Under the pieces are notes generated by a model. That model did no database searches and was not told the DNA's origin. It saw nothing but the letters and a program-made list of their open reading frames with translations. Below are positions 27,173-37,589 of a stretch of 46,747 bases of DNA, in pieces. Within the stretch, counting starts at the first letter, position 1; each line of letters begins with the position of its first letter. The stretch comes from Xanthomonas pisi DSM 18956 (lineage in GTDB: Bacteria > Pseudomonadota > Gammaproteobacteria > Xanthomonadales > Xanthomonadaceae). The stretch lies in NCBI RefSeq assembly GCF_001010415.1, contig NZ_JPLE01000001.1, positions 1-46,747 on the forward strand, read 5' to 3'. The position numbers were made by a program, and so were the translations under genes.

Positions 27173-28795
27173 TCACGCCGCGTCGGCGTACCACGTTGCC
27201 GTCAGGATCGGGTCGCCGCTGGCGTTGGCGGTCAGTGCGTCCAGTCCGTGGTCGGGCAGGGTCGGGTGGCGGTGGCGTGCCTGCTGCAGGATCTCGCGCG
27301 CCAGCACCGCCATTTGCGCCACGTTGGTGTGGATGCGTGCGGCAAACGTGTCGTCGTCCAGGACGTCGTGCAAGGCGCCATTGAGCTCGTTGAACCAGCC
27401 GATCAGATACTGGTCCAGCAGGCGGCCACCACCGGTGGCGATGCCCTGTGCGGTGTTGTGCACGCCCCAGTCGTGCAGCACGCGCTGCATGGACAGGTTC
27501 AGATCGCGCGCGTACAGGAAGTCCGCCTTCATGCGCGACAGCAGGCTCAGGTCGGCGATGCGTCCGGAGCAGAACAGCGGCGCCAGCAACGACCAGTAGT
27601 AGGTGTAATCCCAGATCACCTTGACCGGCATGACCTGCTCGTCGCCGAACAACGCATACTGATCCTGGTACAGGGTCAGGGTGCTTTCGTAGAACGAGAA
27701 ATACAGTTGCTCATACAGCTCGGTATACGGGCTGAGCGACCTGCCGGCGCGATCGCGGCCGATCAGTTCGCAGATATAGGTATTGGAGATGGCGATGAAG
27801 TCGCTGCCGGGCGAATAGAACGGATCCAGGAACAAGCCCGCCTCGCCGGTCAGCGCCCAGCGCTGCGACGAGAACACCTGCTTGCAGCCATACGAAAACT
27901 TGCGCAGGAACAGGAAGTCCTGCAGGCGGTAGTCGGCCTTGTCCAGCGATGCGGCGACCTGCGGTTGATGCAGGCGCAGCCAGTCCATGGCTTTTTCGTG
28001 CGTGTTCATGGTCTCCAGCGGGTGCATCTGCGCATCGCAGACGATGCCCAGCGAATGCGCGCCGGACGACAGCGGGATCAGCCAGAACCAGTAACCGGGC
28101 CCGCACATGTGGTTGGTGGACCGCCAGCGGTCCGGCGGTGTGCAGCGCTGCAGCCAGCTGCTGTCCTGCGACCAGCCGTTCGGGTCGATCAGGCCTTCCA
28201 CGCGCCACCACACCGCATTGGCGTTGTGCGCGTTGTCCTGCGCCAGATCCAGCTTGCGCTTGAGCAGGCCGGCGCGGCCACTGGCATCGACCACCCAGCG
28301 CGCGCTCAGCGTGCCCGGCTCGCCGGCATGCTCGTAGCGCACCGCGTGGTCGGCGTCGTCGTCGGACAGGTCCACGCCCTTGACGCTGCAGTTATCGAGG
28401 AAGGTAATGCCGTGCGCGCGGGCGCGCTCGCCGAGGAAATTCTCGAAGCGGCCGCGGTCGATCTGCCACGACGGCGTCGGCAGGATCTGGCTGACGCCCA
28501 GCTCGGTGCAGCGGTCGATGTCCTCGCGCTTGTCGGAGAAGAAAAAGCGGAAACCGAACTTGCGGATCTGCTCGGTCTCCAGATGCTCGCGCAGACCCAG
28601 CACGTCGGCGAAATAATGCGCGCCGATTTCCACCGTGGATTCGCCCACCTTGAATGCCGCCTCGCGCACCGGGTGCGCCCGCCGCTCCAGCACAGTGATC
28701 GCAAGCTCGGGGTCGCGTTGCTTCAGTTGCAGGGCCAGGCTCAGACCGGCCAGTCCACCACCGGTGATGACGACATCGCGACGCTGTGCATTCAT
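27173..28795 (-). CDS. Flavin-dependent halogenase-like protein
   Basis: A 540-residue flavoprotein of the tryptophan-halogenase superfamily. The dinucleotide motif is GGGLAG (12-17) in VVITGGGLAGLSLALQL. KVGEST follows (residues 49-54), then WVVDASGR. The halogenase-type motif WFWLIP covers residues 236-241 (W236, W238). EAGLFLDPFYSPGSDFIA completes the FAD fold. A long C-terminal helical region (from about residue 340) is extra compared with XanB1. It is a second candidate for halogenating the pigment. It overlaps the glycosyltransferase gene as ATGA (28792-28795) and is the last gene of the minus-strand operon. Confidence 0.85.
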   Translation of the reverse strand: MNAQRRDVVITGGGLAGLSLALQLKQRDPELAITVLERRAHPVREAAFKVGESTVEIGAHYFADVLGLREHLETEQIRKFGFRFFFSDKREDIDRCTELGVSQILPTPSWQIDRGRFENFLGERARAHGITFLDNCSVKGVDLSDDDADHAVRYEHAGEPGTLSARWVVDASGRAGLLKRKLDLAQDNAHNANAVWWRVEGLIDPNGWSQDSSWLQRCTPPDRWRSTNHMCGPGYWFWLIPLSSGAHSLGIVCDAQMHPLETMNTHEKAMDWLRLHQPQVAASLDKADYRLQDFLFLRKFSYGCKQVFSSQRWALTGEAGLFLDPFYSPGSDFIAISNTYICELIGRDRAGRSLSPYTELYEQLYFSFYESTLTLYQDQYALFGDEQVMPVKVIWDYTYYWSLLAPLFCSGRIADLSLLSRMKADFLYARDLNLSMQRVLHDWGVHNTAQGIATGGGRLLDQYLIGWFNELNGALHDVLDDDTFAARIHTNVAQMAVLAREILQQARHRHPTLPDHGLDALTANASGDPILTATWYADAA

Positions 28796-29613
28796 GGGGA
28801 TGGGTTGCTCTTGGTAGCCGCGGGCACAGTAGCAAATTCGCCGTCGGGATCGTCAATGATCACCGGGTTGGCGCGCACGCGGCGGTATTCGCGCCACACA
28901 TGGCCGTACGCCCAGACCTGTTTGACCACGTGCGAGGTGATGTTCCACAGGTCGCGCACCAGCCGGAAATGGCTCTTGCGGAAGGTGCCCGGCGAGGTGC
29001 CGGCATAGCGGGTTTCGATCGGCACCGCGACCACGCGCGCGCCGGCCTGGCGGGCGGCGGAAATCAGCAGCTGCGCTTCGAACACGAAGCCTTCGCCGGG
29101 CACGTTAGGCAGGGTGAACACCGAGGCCGGATACAGCCGTTGGCCGCTCTGGCTGTCCACCAGGCGAAAGCCGCAGGCCCAGGCAATGCCCCAGTCGCCG
29201 AAGTCGTTGCCGATCCGGCGGATGGTGGGCTGGGTGGCGCGCTTGCGCATGCGCGCACCGACGATCACGCAGCCGGGGTGGCGGTTGGCCGCGGCCAACA
29301 GGCGCGGGAAATCGGCCGCCTTGTGCTGCCCGTCGCCGTCCATGGTCATCACCGCGCGCATGCCCATCTGCTGCGCCTGCGCAAAGCCGCTGCGCAACGC
29401 GGCGCCCTTGCCCATGCGCTGCGGGTGACGGATCAACGTGACCGGCATGCCGGCGATACACTCGGCGGTGCCGTCGTCGGAGCCGTCGTCGATCACGATG
29501 ACGTGCGAGCAATAGGTCAGCGCGTCGGTGACCACTTCGCGGATGCGCAATGCCTCGTTCAAGGCGGGCACCAGAATCGCGGTGTCCTCGCGGGTCAACG
29601 GCACCCGGCTCAT
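28792..29613 (-). CDS. Family 2 glycosyltransferase
   Basis: A 273-residue GT-A enzyme: ILVPALNE, VIVIDDGSDDGT and the metal-binding DxD in MDGDGQH (D92, D94) are all present, as is QRMGKGAALRSGF for nucleotide-sugar contacts. No membrane helix is obvious. It should add a sugar (or polyprenyl-linked sugar) to the pigment head group or its lipid. It lies between the halogenase and the chain-length-factor-like gene, each overlapping by 4 bp. Confidence 0.9.
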   Translation of the reverse strand: MSRVPLTREDTAILVPALNEALRIREVVTDALTYCSHVIVIDDGSDDGTAECIAGMPVTLIRHPQRMGKGAALRSGFAQAQQMGMRAVMTMDGDGQHKAADFPRLLAAANRHPGCVIVGARMRKRATQPTIRRIGNDFGDWGIAWACGFRLVDSQSGQRLYPASVFTLPNVPGEGFVFEAQLLISAARQAGARVVAVPIETRYAGTSPGTFRKSHFRLVRDLWNITSHVVKQVWAYGHVWREYRRVRANPVIIDDPDGEFATVPAATKSNPSP

Positions 29614-30383
29614 CGCTGCAGCTCCACGCGCAGCACGCGGCCAGGGCCAGCATACAGCGCAGCGCTGTCGCCGTGGCCGGCCAACAGCGCAAACAGCGGC
29701 AGCATCGGCGCCATCGCATTGCCTGCGACATGGCGCGCCAGCGCGCCATCACCGGCAGACGGCGCGCCATCGTCCAGCCGCGCCTGCAGCTGCGCTTTGC
29801 CGGCCTGGCCGGCGCGGCCCAGCACCAGCGCGCCACCGAGCAGGCCCTGGCTGGGCGAGATGCGGCCAAGCGGCCCCACCGAGCGCGCGTCGTATCCGGC
29901 CAGCAGCACCGCGTCCACGCCGGCGGTGAGTTGCACCAGCGCTTCCAGCAGGCCCTGCGCAAAACTGGCGGTATGGGCGCTGATCGCGGTGGCCGGGGTC
30001 ATCGCGCCGGCGCCGATGGTCCAGTAGCCGGCCGCGGCGTTGTGCACCGAGTTGTGGAACTTGGTCGGCGAGATCGCCAGCGGGTCGCTTGCCAGCGTGG
30101 TGCACATGTAATCGGTGATGGCCAGATCGCCGTGCGTGGAAGTGAACACCGACGGCAGGCTGGCGGGGGCGCGGCCGGCGGCCGTGCAGGCGGCCAGTGC
30201 GGCTTCCAGCGACACCGCCACCGTATCGGGCGCGCGGCGGCGCTCGTTGGCGGCCAGCAGTTGCGGTGCCGGACGGGCGGGCGTTTCCTGCAGCGGGGCG
30301 CCGTGCACGAACGCCTGCGCCGCTTCCCAGGTCGGCAGGCCCTGGGTCCAGAACCCGATTCCTTCGATGGTGGCGGTCAGCAT
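29610..30383 (-). CDS. Chain-length-factor-like ketosynthase N-domain protein
   Basis: A 257-residue protein resembling the N-terminal half of beta-ketoacyl synthases (Ketoacyl-synt_2 type), too short for a full KS. By eye alignment to the neighbour KS, the active-site Cys (ACSSS) is replaced by His (AHTAS), and the two conserved His motifs of the second half are missing. It is therefore unlikely to condense on its own and probably pairs with the downstream or upstream KS as a chain-length factor, as in type II aryl-polyene systems. Start and stop overlap neighbours (TGATG with the KS, ATGA with the glycosyltransferase). Confidence 0.82.
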   Translation of the reverse strand: MLTATIEGIGFWTQGLPTWEAAQAFVHGAPLQETPARPAPQLLAANERRRAPDTVAVSLEAALAACTAAGRAPASLPSVFTSTHGDLAITDYMCTTLASDPLAISPTKFHNSVHNAAAGYWTIGAGAMTPATAISAHTASFAQGLLEALVQLTAGVDAVLLAGYDARSVGPLGRISPSQGLLGGALVLGRAGQAGKAQLQARLDDGAPSAGDGALARHVAGNAMAPMLPLFALLAGHGDSAALYAGPGRVLRVELQR

Positions 30384-31606
30384 CAGCGTGCCCGCCCGAA
30401 CAGCAGCGAACAGTTGTTGCCGCCAAAACCGAAGGAGTTGTTCATTGCGTAATCGATCCGGGAATGGGCGTTGTCGAAGCGGATCTGCGGGCCGCAGGCC
30501 GGGTCGGGCACGGAGCTGTTGAGCGTGCCCGGCAGCACGCCGTCGCGCAGCGCCAACAGGGCGATCACCGACTCGACGATGCCGGCCGCGCCCAGGGTGT
30601 GGCCGGTCCAGGCCTTGGTCGAACTGGCGTGCAAGCTGTCCGGGAAGATCGCCGCCACCGCTGCCGCTTCCACGCTGTCGTTGGCCGGCGTGGCGGTGCC
30701 ATGCAGATTCAGGTAGCCCACCGCTGCCGCGTCCAGGCCGGCGCGTTCGAGCGCGCCGCGCATCGCCAGCTGCGCGCCCAGGCCCTGCGGATGCGGGGCG
30801 GACATGTGGTGCGCATCGCTGGATTCGCCGTAGCCGTAAAGCCATAGCGTCGCATCCGGGGCGGCGGCGGTGCGTTCGACCAGCGCAAAGCCACCGGCTT
30901 CGCCCAGGCTCAGGCCGACCCGGCGCGCGTCGAACGGCTGGCACGGTTCGGGCGCGACCACCTGCAGCGCGTTGAAGCCGAACAGCACGCTGCCGCACAA
31001 GGTGTCCACGCCGCCGACCAGCGCCGCGTCGATCACCCCGGCGTCGATCAGTCGCGCCGCCTGGGCGAAGACCTTGGCGCTGGACGAACAGGCGGTGGCC
31101 ACGGTCACGCTGGGGCCGCGCAGGCCGGTGGCATGCTGGACGAAGTCGCCCAGCGAATGCGGGGTGTGCACGATGGGCCGGGCCAGATCGTGGGGAAACC
31201 GCGCGCCGTCGGCGTCGTCGACCAGTCGCGTATAGGCCTCTTCACTGGCGCCGATGCTGGAGGTAGAGGTGCCGATGATCACCGCCACGCGCTCGGCGCC
31301 GTAGCGTTGGGCGGCTGCCTGCACGGCATCGGCCATGCCGTCCTGCTGCAGCGCCAGCCAGGCCAGCCGGTTGTTGCGGCAGTCCCAGCCTTGCAGCGCA
31401 TCGGGCAGCACGACTGCTTCCACGCCGTCGACGCGGCCGATCCAGCACGGCAGCGGTTGCGGTCCGAAATCGTTGTAACGCAGGCCGCTGCGACGCGACT
31501 GCAGGGCCGCGGCCTGGGCCGCGAGCCCGGCGCCGAGCGCAGTGGTGGAGGTGTAGGCGGTGACGGCGACCGGGGCCATCTGGGACGAATGCTGCGCTTG
31601 GCTCAC
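30383..31606 (-). CDS. Beta-ketoacyl-ACP synthase (KS II-type)
   Basis: A 407-residue KS with the full triad: catalytic C173 in [17 protein letters not shown] and GHTLGAAG, and a C-terminal [10 protein letters not shown]. Length and motifs match condensing enzymes of type II polyene clusters. It should extend the 3-hydroxybenzoyl starter with malonyl units, probably as a pair with the 257-residue KS-like protein whose start overlaps its stop (TGATG, 30381-30385). A start at the Met 10 codons downstream is also possible. It is the first gene of the minus-strand operon, divergent from the YcgL gene. Confidence 0.93.
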   Translation of the reverse strand: MSQAQHSSQMAPVAVTAYTSTTALGAGLAAQAAALQSRRSGLRYNDFGPQPLPCWIGRVDGVEAVVLPDALQGWDCRNNRLAWLALQQDGMADAVQAAAQRYGAERVAVIIGTSTSSIGASEEAYTRLVDDADGARFPHDLARPIVHTPHSLGDFVQHATGLRGPSVTVATACSSSAKVFAQAARLIDAGVIDAALVGGVDTLCGSVLFGFNALQVVAPEPCQPFDARRVGLSLGEAGGFALVERTAAAPDATLWLYGYGESSDAHHMSAPHPQGLGAQLAMRGALERAGLDAAAVGYLNLHGTATPANDSVEAAAVAAIFPDSLHASSTKAWTGHTLGAAGIVESVIALLALRDGVLPGTLNSSVPDPACGPQIRFDNAHSRIDYAMNNSFGFGGNNCSLLFGRAR

Positions 31607-31796
31607 GATGGTCTGGCTGGCAAAAAGTGCTTGCAGTATATCGGCGGCGTGCGCCAGCCCCGTCGATGGCGCAACTGAACGCGCCGGTCATGTCGCTGAC
31701 GTGGCTGGAATTTTTCGCAGCGGCCGCGCTTTCGCCGTCGCCACAATTGGGACACAATCCTGCGACCCACCGCTCTTCGAGCGCGATCACGCGCGC

Positions 31797-32057
31797 ATGC
31801 ACGCCTACGTCTATAAAAGCCAACGCAAGCAGGACACCTTCGTCTACCTGGCCACGCGCGACGACTTCTCCGGTCTTCCCGCTGCCGTGCACACGCAGTT
31901 GGCGCCATTCGCATTCGTGCTGGAGGTGGCGTTGACGCCTGAGCGCCGCCTGGCGCAGGCCGATGTGGCGACCGTGCGCGACGCGCTCGGCAAGCACGGG
32001 TTCTACCTGCAGCTGCCCAAGACGGTGGTGCTGGCGGGCGAGTGCGACTATGACTGA
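31797..32057 (+). CDS. ycgL: YcgL domain protein
   Basis: An 86-residue protein starting [19 protein letters not shown], the signature of the YcgL family (small alpha/beta proteins of gamma-proteobacteria, also named DUF709). A late GFYLQLPKT is also conserved. Function is unknown. The start Met is at the conserved position; the frame stays open upstream but without coding character. It overlaps the ankyrin gene by 8 bp. Confidence 0.88.
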   Translation: MHAYVYKSQRKQDTFVYLATRDDFSGLPAAVHTQLAPFAFVLEVALTPERRLAQADVATVRDALGKHGFYLQLPKTVVLAGECDYD

Positions 32058-35000
32058 GCCGCAGCGTGCCGCGCGAGTACGCGCCGCAGCGCTGGCAGGT
32101 GCAGCCGGCGTGGTGTTGTCCCTGCTCGGTGGCCTTGGCGGCGCCGTTGCTGCGGTAAGCCTGTGGCTGGCGCAGCCGGCCTTTGCACTGGCAGTGTCGT
32201 GGGCGCGCGGCACCCGCGCGCTGGCGACGCAGCCGCGCGCCATCGCACACGCGCTGCCGCCACTGCTGGCGATCTGGGGCGTCGGCCTGCTCGCCTTGGC
32301 GGCATTGATCAGCTGGCCGCTGACCGCGCTGCGCGACAGCGGCAGCCTGGCTGCCGCGTTGGCCCTGAGCGTGGCCGTCAGCGCCGCCTTGCTGGGCCTG
32401 TGGCGCACCTGGCCGCTGTGGGGCGAGGTGGAACGCGACGGTGGCGCGCTGGCGCCACGCTGGCACGCGCTGGCCACGCAGGAATTGCATGCCTGGCGCG
32501 GCCTGCTGGCGGCCGCCCTGGTGCTGGCGGTGTGCACCCTGGTGGTGGCACTGGCCTGGCCGGGTTGGTTGTCCGGCGGTCTGCGCTGGGGCCTGGCGAT
32601 TGCCGCCAGCGCGCTGCTGCCCGCCGCCCATCTGCTGCTGCAACGCACCGCCGCACCGGCGCGCAGCGATGCGCCAGTGGCCCGGCAGGCTGCCGATTTC
32701 TTCTCCGAAGCGGCCGCCGAACCGCGTCCGCTGGAGCCGGTCGCCCAGCATCAGCTGGTGCCCGAATTGTTCGAGGCCGCGCGTAGCGGCCGGGTGGATC
32801 GCGCGCTGCAGTTGCTGGAGGCCGGCGCCGACCCGCAGGCGATGCCGCTGCCGGAATGGCGCGACCAGCGCAGTCTGCCGGCGCTGGCAGCGGTGCTGCC
32901 GGATCTGCGCCTGCTGCGCGAGCTGATCGTGCGCCGCGTGGACGTCAACCAGCCGCATCGCGGCATGACGCCGCTGCTGGCCGCCACCCGCGACAGCTGG
33001 CATGGCCGCCCGGATGCGGTGATGACCCTGCTGGCCAACGGTGCCGACCCGCGCTCCACCGACAACGACGGCAATACGCCGCTGCATCACGCGGTCCGCA
33101 GCTCCGACCCCGGCGTGGCCGCGTTGCTGCGCGACGCCGCCGCCGAACTGGACGCGCTCAACAACGAAGGTCACTCGCCGCTGGCGATGGCCTGCCAGGT
33201 CGGCAATTGGCGGCTGGCGAAATTTTTGCTGGAACGCGGCGCCCAGTCAGAACCGGACGGCGGCGCGCCGGTGTTGCTGGCCGCGGCCGGCACCGAAGAA
33301 GACGACCCGGCCGGCGTGCAGTTGCTGCTCAAGCACAAGGCACGCGTGGATGCGCGCGACCGCCAGCGTCGCAGCGCCCTGCACGAAGCGGCGCTGGCCG
33401 GCCACGGCGACATCGTCGAGGCGCTGTTGTCGGCCGGCGCCAATCTGGAAGCGCGCGATCTGCTCGGCCGCACGCCGTGGCTGGACGCGGCGCGTCAGGC
33501 GCGCAGTGCGGTGCTCGAACGCCTGGTCGCGCGCAAGGCCGATGTGCTGGCCATCGACGGCGAGGGCCGCAATGCGGTGATGCTGGCCTGCGCCGCCGAC
33601 AGCGTGTCGCCGGCCTTGATCCGCCGTCTGCTCGATCTGCAGGTGCCGGCCGACAGCGTCGATGTGCATGGCCGTCGCGCCGTGGACGTGGCAGCCGAAG
33701 CCGGGCGTTGGGCGATCGTGCAATTGCTCGACCCCAGCTATCCCGTGCCGGCCGCCGTCAGCGATGCGCATGGCGATACCCCCGGTGTTGCGGTGCTGCC
33801 CGATCGCCCGCCACTGGTATTGCTGCGCGAAGGTCTGCAGTTCGGCCAACGCGATGGCCTGGACGCGCTGGCGCGGCTCTGCGCCCCGGAAGAACTCGGC
33901 GGCCTGCTGCATGACGCGCATCTGGCGCTCAACGCCGATGCGGTGGACTGGCTGCTGCGCCACGGCGCCGATGCCGAGATGCGCGATGCCTGCGGCGACG
34001 TGCCGATGTTTGCACTGCTATCGCGCGGCGTGGAAGCGGTGCCGGCGCTGCAGGTGTTGCTGCGGCACGGCGTGTCGCCGGCCGGTGCGGGCGGCCTGAC
34101 CCGGCTGCTCAGTGCCTGCGTGCAGCACGATGCCGCTTCGCGCGGGCTGGAACAGTTCGCACTGGAATTGCTCGAACGCGGCGCCGACCCGTTTGCGCCG
34201 TCGGCAGCCGGCGACCCGCCGTTGTCGCTGGCCGTGCGGCTGGGCTGGCTGCGCCTGCAGCAGTGGTTGCTGGAACACGGCGTGGACCGCGAAGCGCGCG
34301 ACAGCCACGGCATGACCGCGCTGCATCTGGCCACCGCGCTGGGGCGTGACGCCTCGCTGAAATTGCTGGTCAAGCAGGGCGCCTCACCGGAAGCGCGCGC
34401 CGCCGACGGGCAGACCCCGCTGGGCGTGGCGTTGTCGATCGGCCGGCGCGATCTGGCCGACTGGCTGGACTGGCGGATCTGGTCGTTGCCAGGCCGCACG
34501 TTGCGCGAAGCGGACGTGCCGGCGGCAGCGATGACCGGCGACACCGATGCGGTGCGGCGGCTGATCGACCTGGGCCTGCCGGTGGATGCCGTCGACGCCC
34601 AGGGCTGCACCGCGCTGCTGCGTGCGGCCGGTGGCGGCCACCTGGGTGTGGTCGCGCATCTGCTCGGCCGCGGCGCCGACCCGCAACGCGCGGCCAACAG
34701 CGGCGCCACGCCGTTGTCGGCGGCGGTGAGCATGCGCCAGACCGACATCGTCGCCGCGCTGTTGCAGGCCGGCGCGCAGATCGAGCATCGCCTGCCGGGC
34801 GGAGTGACCGTGCTGATGCTGGCCTGCGCGCTCGGCCTGCCGGACATCGTGGCGCGCCTGCTCACCGCCGCAGCCGACGTGCACGCCACCGACAATCAGG
34901 GGCTGGCACCGCTGCACTGCGCGGCGCTGTACGGCTTCACCGCGCGCGACACCACCCGCCTGCTGGCTTTGCTGGACACCGTGTTGCTGGCCGGCGCCGA

Positions 35001-35370
35001 CCCGGATGCGCTGGCCGGTGGGCGGGTCAGCCCGCTGCTGCTGTTGCTGGGCGCGCGCGCCGAACCGGGCACCGCCTGCGACGAAAAGGTGGTGCTGGCC
35101 GGCGTCGAACGCCTGCTCGATGAAGACGTCTCGCTGGATGTGGCCGATCAGCGCGGCTTCGGCCCGCTGCATCTGGCCGCACTGCATGGCCTGCCGCTGC
35201 TGGTGCAGCGCCTGCTGCGTGCCGGCGCCGATGCCGACCGCCGCGATGCGCTCAACCGGACTCCGCGCGAGATCGCCATCATGCGCGGTTTCATCGATGT
35301 GGCCGGCCAGTTCGAACCGGCGTTGCCGGGCGTGTCCTCGATGGCGCGCTTCCTGCGCGAAGGCCGCTGA
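32050..35370 (+). CDS. Membrane-anchored ankyrin repeat protein
   Basis: A 1106-residue protein in two parts. Residues 1-200 hold about five hydrophobic helices (for example [63 protein letters not shown] and [19 protein letters not shown]). From about residue 240 to the end there are some twenty ankyrin repeats with typical motifs ([36 protein letters not shown]). Ankyrin arrays bind proteins; here they would face the cytosol or periplasm depending on helix number. The partner is unknown. It sits between ycgL and an LMW-PTP-like gene. Confidence 0.88.
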   Translation: MTEPQRAARVRAAALAGAAGVVLSLLGGLGGAVAAVSLWLAQPAFALAVSWARGTRALATQPRAIAHALPPLLAIWGVGLLALAALISWPLTALRDSGSLAAALALSVAVSAALLGLWRTWPLWGEVERDGGALAPRWHALATQELHAWRGLLAAALVLAVCTLVVALAWPGWLSGGLRWGLAIAASALLPAAHLLLQRTAAPARSDAPVARQAADFFSEAAAEPRPLEPVAQHQLVPELFEAARSGRVDRALQLLEAGADPQAMPLPEWRDQRSLPALAAVLPDLRLLRELIVRRVDVNQPHRGMTPLLAATRDSWHGRPDAVMTLLANGADPRSTDNDGNTPLHHAVRSSDPGVAALLRDAAAELDALNNEGHSPLAMACQVGNWRLAKFLLERGAQSEPDGGAPVLLAAAGTEEDDPAGVQLLLKHKARVDARDRQRRSALHEAALAGHGDIVEALLSAGANLEARDLLGRTPWLDAARQARSAVLERLVARKADVLAIDGEGRNAVMLACAADSVSPALIRRLLDLQVPADSVDVHGRRAVDVAAEAGRWAIVQLLDPSYPVPAAVSDAHGDTPGVAVLPDRPPLVLLREGLQFGQRDGLDALARLCAPEELGGLLHDAHLALNADAVDWLLRHGADAEMRDACGDVPMFALLSRGVEAVPALQVLLRHGVSPAGAGGLTRLLSACVQHDAASRGLEQFALELLERGADPFAPSAAGDPPLSLAVRLGWLRLQQWLLEHGVDREARDSHGMTALHLATALGRDASLKLLVKQGASPEARAADGQTPLGVALSIGRRDLADWLDWRIWSLPGRTLREADVPAAAMTGDTDAVRRLIDLGLPVDAVDAQGCTALLRAAGGGHLGVVAHLLGRGADPQRAANSGATPLSAAVSMRQTDIVAALLQAGAQIEHRLPGGVTVLMLACALGLPDIVARLLTAAADVHATDNQGLAPLHCAALYGFTARDTTRLLALLDTVLLAGADPDALAGGRVSPLLLLLGARAEPGTACDEKVVLAGVERLLDEDVSLDVADQRGFGPLHLAALHGLPLLVQRLLRAGADADRRDALNRTPREIAIMRGFIDVAGQFEPALPGVSSMARFLREGR

Positions 35371-35396
35371 GCCGGCGCGGCGGCGCACCGCTGCGG

Positions 35397-35726
35397 GTGC
35401 TGTTCGTGTGCAGCCGCAACCGGCTGCGCAGCCCCACCGCCGAGCGCGTGTTTGCCGACTGGCCGGGCGTGCAGACCCAATCGGCCGGGCTGGCCGCAGA
35501 TGCGCAGGTGCAGGTCACCCCCGAATTGCTGCACGAGTCCGACCTGGTGCTGGTGATGGAGCGCCGCCACCTGCAGCTGCTGCGCAAGCGCTTCGCCGCA
35601 CATCTGCGCCATTGTCGCGTGGTCTCGCTGCAGATTCCTGATGACGACGCGTACATGGATCCGGCACTGATCCGTCGGCTGGAACACACGGTGCCACCGT
35701 TGCTGCGCCTGCCCGCGCATTCGTAA
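35397..35726 (+). CDS. Low-molecular-weight protein tyrosine phosphatase-like protein
   Basis: A 109-residue protein with the CX5R(S) signature: CSRNRLRS in LFVCSRNRLRSPTAE. An Asp-rich segment with DP late in the chain (PDDDAYMDP) may supply the general acid. It is shorter than classic LMW-PTPs (about 150), matching a compact subfamily in gamma-proteobacteria. The proposed start is a GTG; family members begin a few residues earlier, so a CTG or other start at about 35367-35391 is possible. It follows the ankyrin gene by 26 bp. Confidence 0.8.
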   Translation: MLFVCSRNRLRSPTAERVFADWPGVQTQSAGLAADAQVQVTPELLHESDLVLVMERRHLQLLRKRFAAHLRHCRVVSLQIPDDDAYMDPALIRRLEHTVPPLLRLPAHS

Positions 35727-35789
35727 CCTGATCCCGACACCATGCATGTAAAACTGCGGGTTCTTTCGTTGGAAGGAAGCGCCCCTACG

Positions 35790-37589
35790 ATGAGCGTGCG
35801 TATCGAGGACCACGCCATGCTGGGCAATTGCCACAGCGCGGCCCTGGTCGACCACCGCGGCACCATCGACTGGCTGTGTCTGCCACGATTCGATTCGGAT
35901 GCGTTCTTCGCATCCTTGCTGGGCGATGAGCAGCACGGGCAATGGGCGTTATCGCCGTCCGGCGACTTTCGCAGCGAACGCGCCTACGAAGACGACAGCC
36001 TGGTGTTGTGCACGCGCATGATCACCGACACCGGCACGGTGGAGCTGGTCGACTTCATGGTCGCCAGCGACGAAGGCGACGACCATCAGCATCTGGTGCG
36101 CATCGTGCGCTGCGTGCAGGGCGAGGTGCCGATGCACATGCGCCTGACCTTTCGCTTCAACTATGGCCGCACCGTGCCGTGGGTCACCGGCATCGAGGGC
36201 GGCATCCGCGCCATTGCCGGCCCCGACCAGCTCGCGTTGCGCTCGCCGCAGGAACTGCACGGCGAAGACATGGGCACCGAGTCGGACTTCACGCTGCGCG
36301 AGGGCCAAAGCACCTGGTTCCTGCTCAGTCATGGTGCATCGCATGAGCCCACGCCGCCGCAGATCGACCCGGAACAGGCGCTGCAACGTACCGCCGCGTT
36401 CTGGCATGGCTGGGCACGTCGCTGCACCGATGTCGGTCCGTGGACCGAGCAGGTGCGTCGCTCGCTGGTGGTATTGAAAGGGCTCAGTTACCTGCCCACC
36501 GGCGGCATCGTGGCCGCGCCCACCGCCTCGTTGCCCGAGCATCTGGGCGGCACGCGTAACTGGGATTACCGCTACTGCTGGTTGCGCGATTCGGTGTTCA
36601 CGCTGATCGCATTGCTGCAGGCCGGCTATCGCGATGAGGCCGCTTCGTTTCGCGACTGGGTCCAGCGCACCATCGCCGGGTCGCCGGACCAGTTACAGGC
36701 GCTGTACGGCATCGGTGGCGAGCGTCGTCTGCAGGAATGGGAGGCGCACTGGCTGCCCGGCTACGAAAATTCCGGACCGGTACGCATCGGCAACGGTGCA
36801 GTCGATCAATTTCAACTCGATGTGTACGGCGAGCTCATCGGCGCCTTTCACTACGCACGCGAAAAAGGCGTGGCCCCGCCCGCCGATGACGATGGCTCGT
36901 CGGCGTCATTGCTGGAAAAGATACTGGATACGCTGGAAGACCTGTGGCGCTTGCCGGACGAAGGTATCTGGGAAATCCGCGACGAGCGCCGGCATTTCGT
37001 GCATTCCAAGGTGATGGCGTGGCTGGCCTTCGATTGCGGCAGCCGCGATGGCATCACCAATGCCGATGCCGACAAGCGCGCGCACTGGGGCCGCATCGCC
37101 GAAGAGATCCGCGCGCAAGTGCTGGAAAAAGGCGTGCATCCGGACGGCCATTTCGTACAGAGCTACGGCTCCGATCGCCTGGATGCATCGCTGCTGCTGA
37201 TCCCCATCGTCGGCTTTCTGCCGGCCGACGATCCGCGCATCGCCGCCACTGCCGATGCGATCGCGCGCGAGCTGACCATCGATGGCCTGGTCGAACGCTA
37301 TCGCGCCGACGACAGCGCCGATGGCCTGCCGGCGGGCGAGGGCACCTTCCTGGCCTGCAGTTTCTGGCTGGTGGAGAACTTTGCGTTGATCGGCCGCACC
37401 GATGAGGCGCGCGCATTGCTCGAACGTCTGCTGGGGTTGTGCAACGACGTGGGCCTGCTCGCCGAAGAATACGACCCACGTACAAAACGCATGCTTGGCA
37501 ACTTCCCGCAAGGGTATTCCCACGTGGCCCTGGTCAATGCGGCATTGCGCCTGCATGGACGCATGGGCGAAAAGGAACAACATCCATGA
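35790..37589 (+). CDS. Glycoside hydrolase family 15 (glucoamylase/trehalase-like)
   Basis: A 599-residue cytosolic GH15 protein: IEDHAMLGNCHSAALVDHRGTIDWLCLPRFDS at the N-terminus, GGTRNWDYRYCWLRDS in the catalytic barrel, YGELIGAFHYA further along and LLAEEYDP near the end, where the catalytic Glu pair is expected. Bacterial homologues hydrolyse alpha-glucosidic bonds in trehalose or short dextrins. No signal peptide is seen. The start MSVRIED follows GGAAGGAAG by 10 nt. Its stop overlaps the zwf start (ATGA, 37586-37589), so glucose release and glucose-6-phosphate oxidation are co-expressed. Confidence 0.9.
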   Translation: MSVRIEDHAMLGNCHSAALVDHRGTIDWLCLPRFDSDAFFASLLGDEQHGQWALSPSGDFRSERAYEDDSLVLCTRMITDTGTVELVDFMVASDEGDDHQHLVRIVRCVQGEVPMHMRLTFRFNYGRTVPWVTGIEGGIRAIAGPDQLALRSPQELHGEDMGTESDFTLREGQSTWFLLSHGASHEPTPPQIDPEQALQRTAAFWHGWARRCTDVGPWTEQVRRSLVVLKGLSYLPTGGIVAAPTASLPEHLGGTRNWDYRYCWLRDSVFTLIALLQAGYRDEAASFRDWVQRTIAGSPDQLQALYGIGGERRLQEWEAHWLPGYENSGPVRIGNGAVDQFQLDVYGELIGAFHYAREKGVAPPADDDGSSASLLEKILDTLEDLWRLPDEGIWEIRDERRHFVHSKVMAWLAFDCGSRDGITNADADKRAHWGRIAEEIRAQVLEKGVHPDGHFVQSYGSDRLDASLLLIPIVGFLPADDPRIAATADAIARELTIDGLVERYRADDSADGLPAGEGTFLACSFWLVENFALIGRTDEARALLERLLGLCNDVGLLAEEYDPRTKRMLGNFPQGYSHVALVNAALRLHGRMGEKEQHP

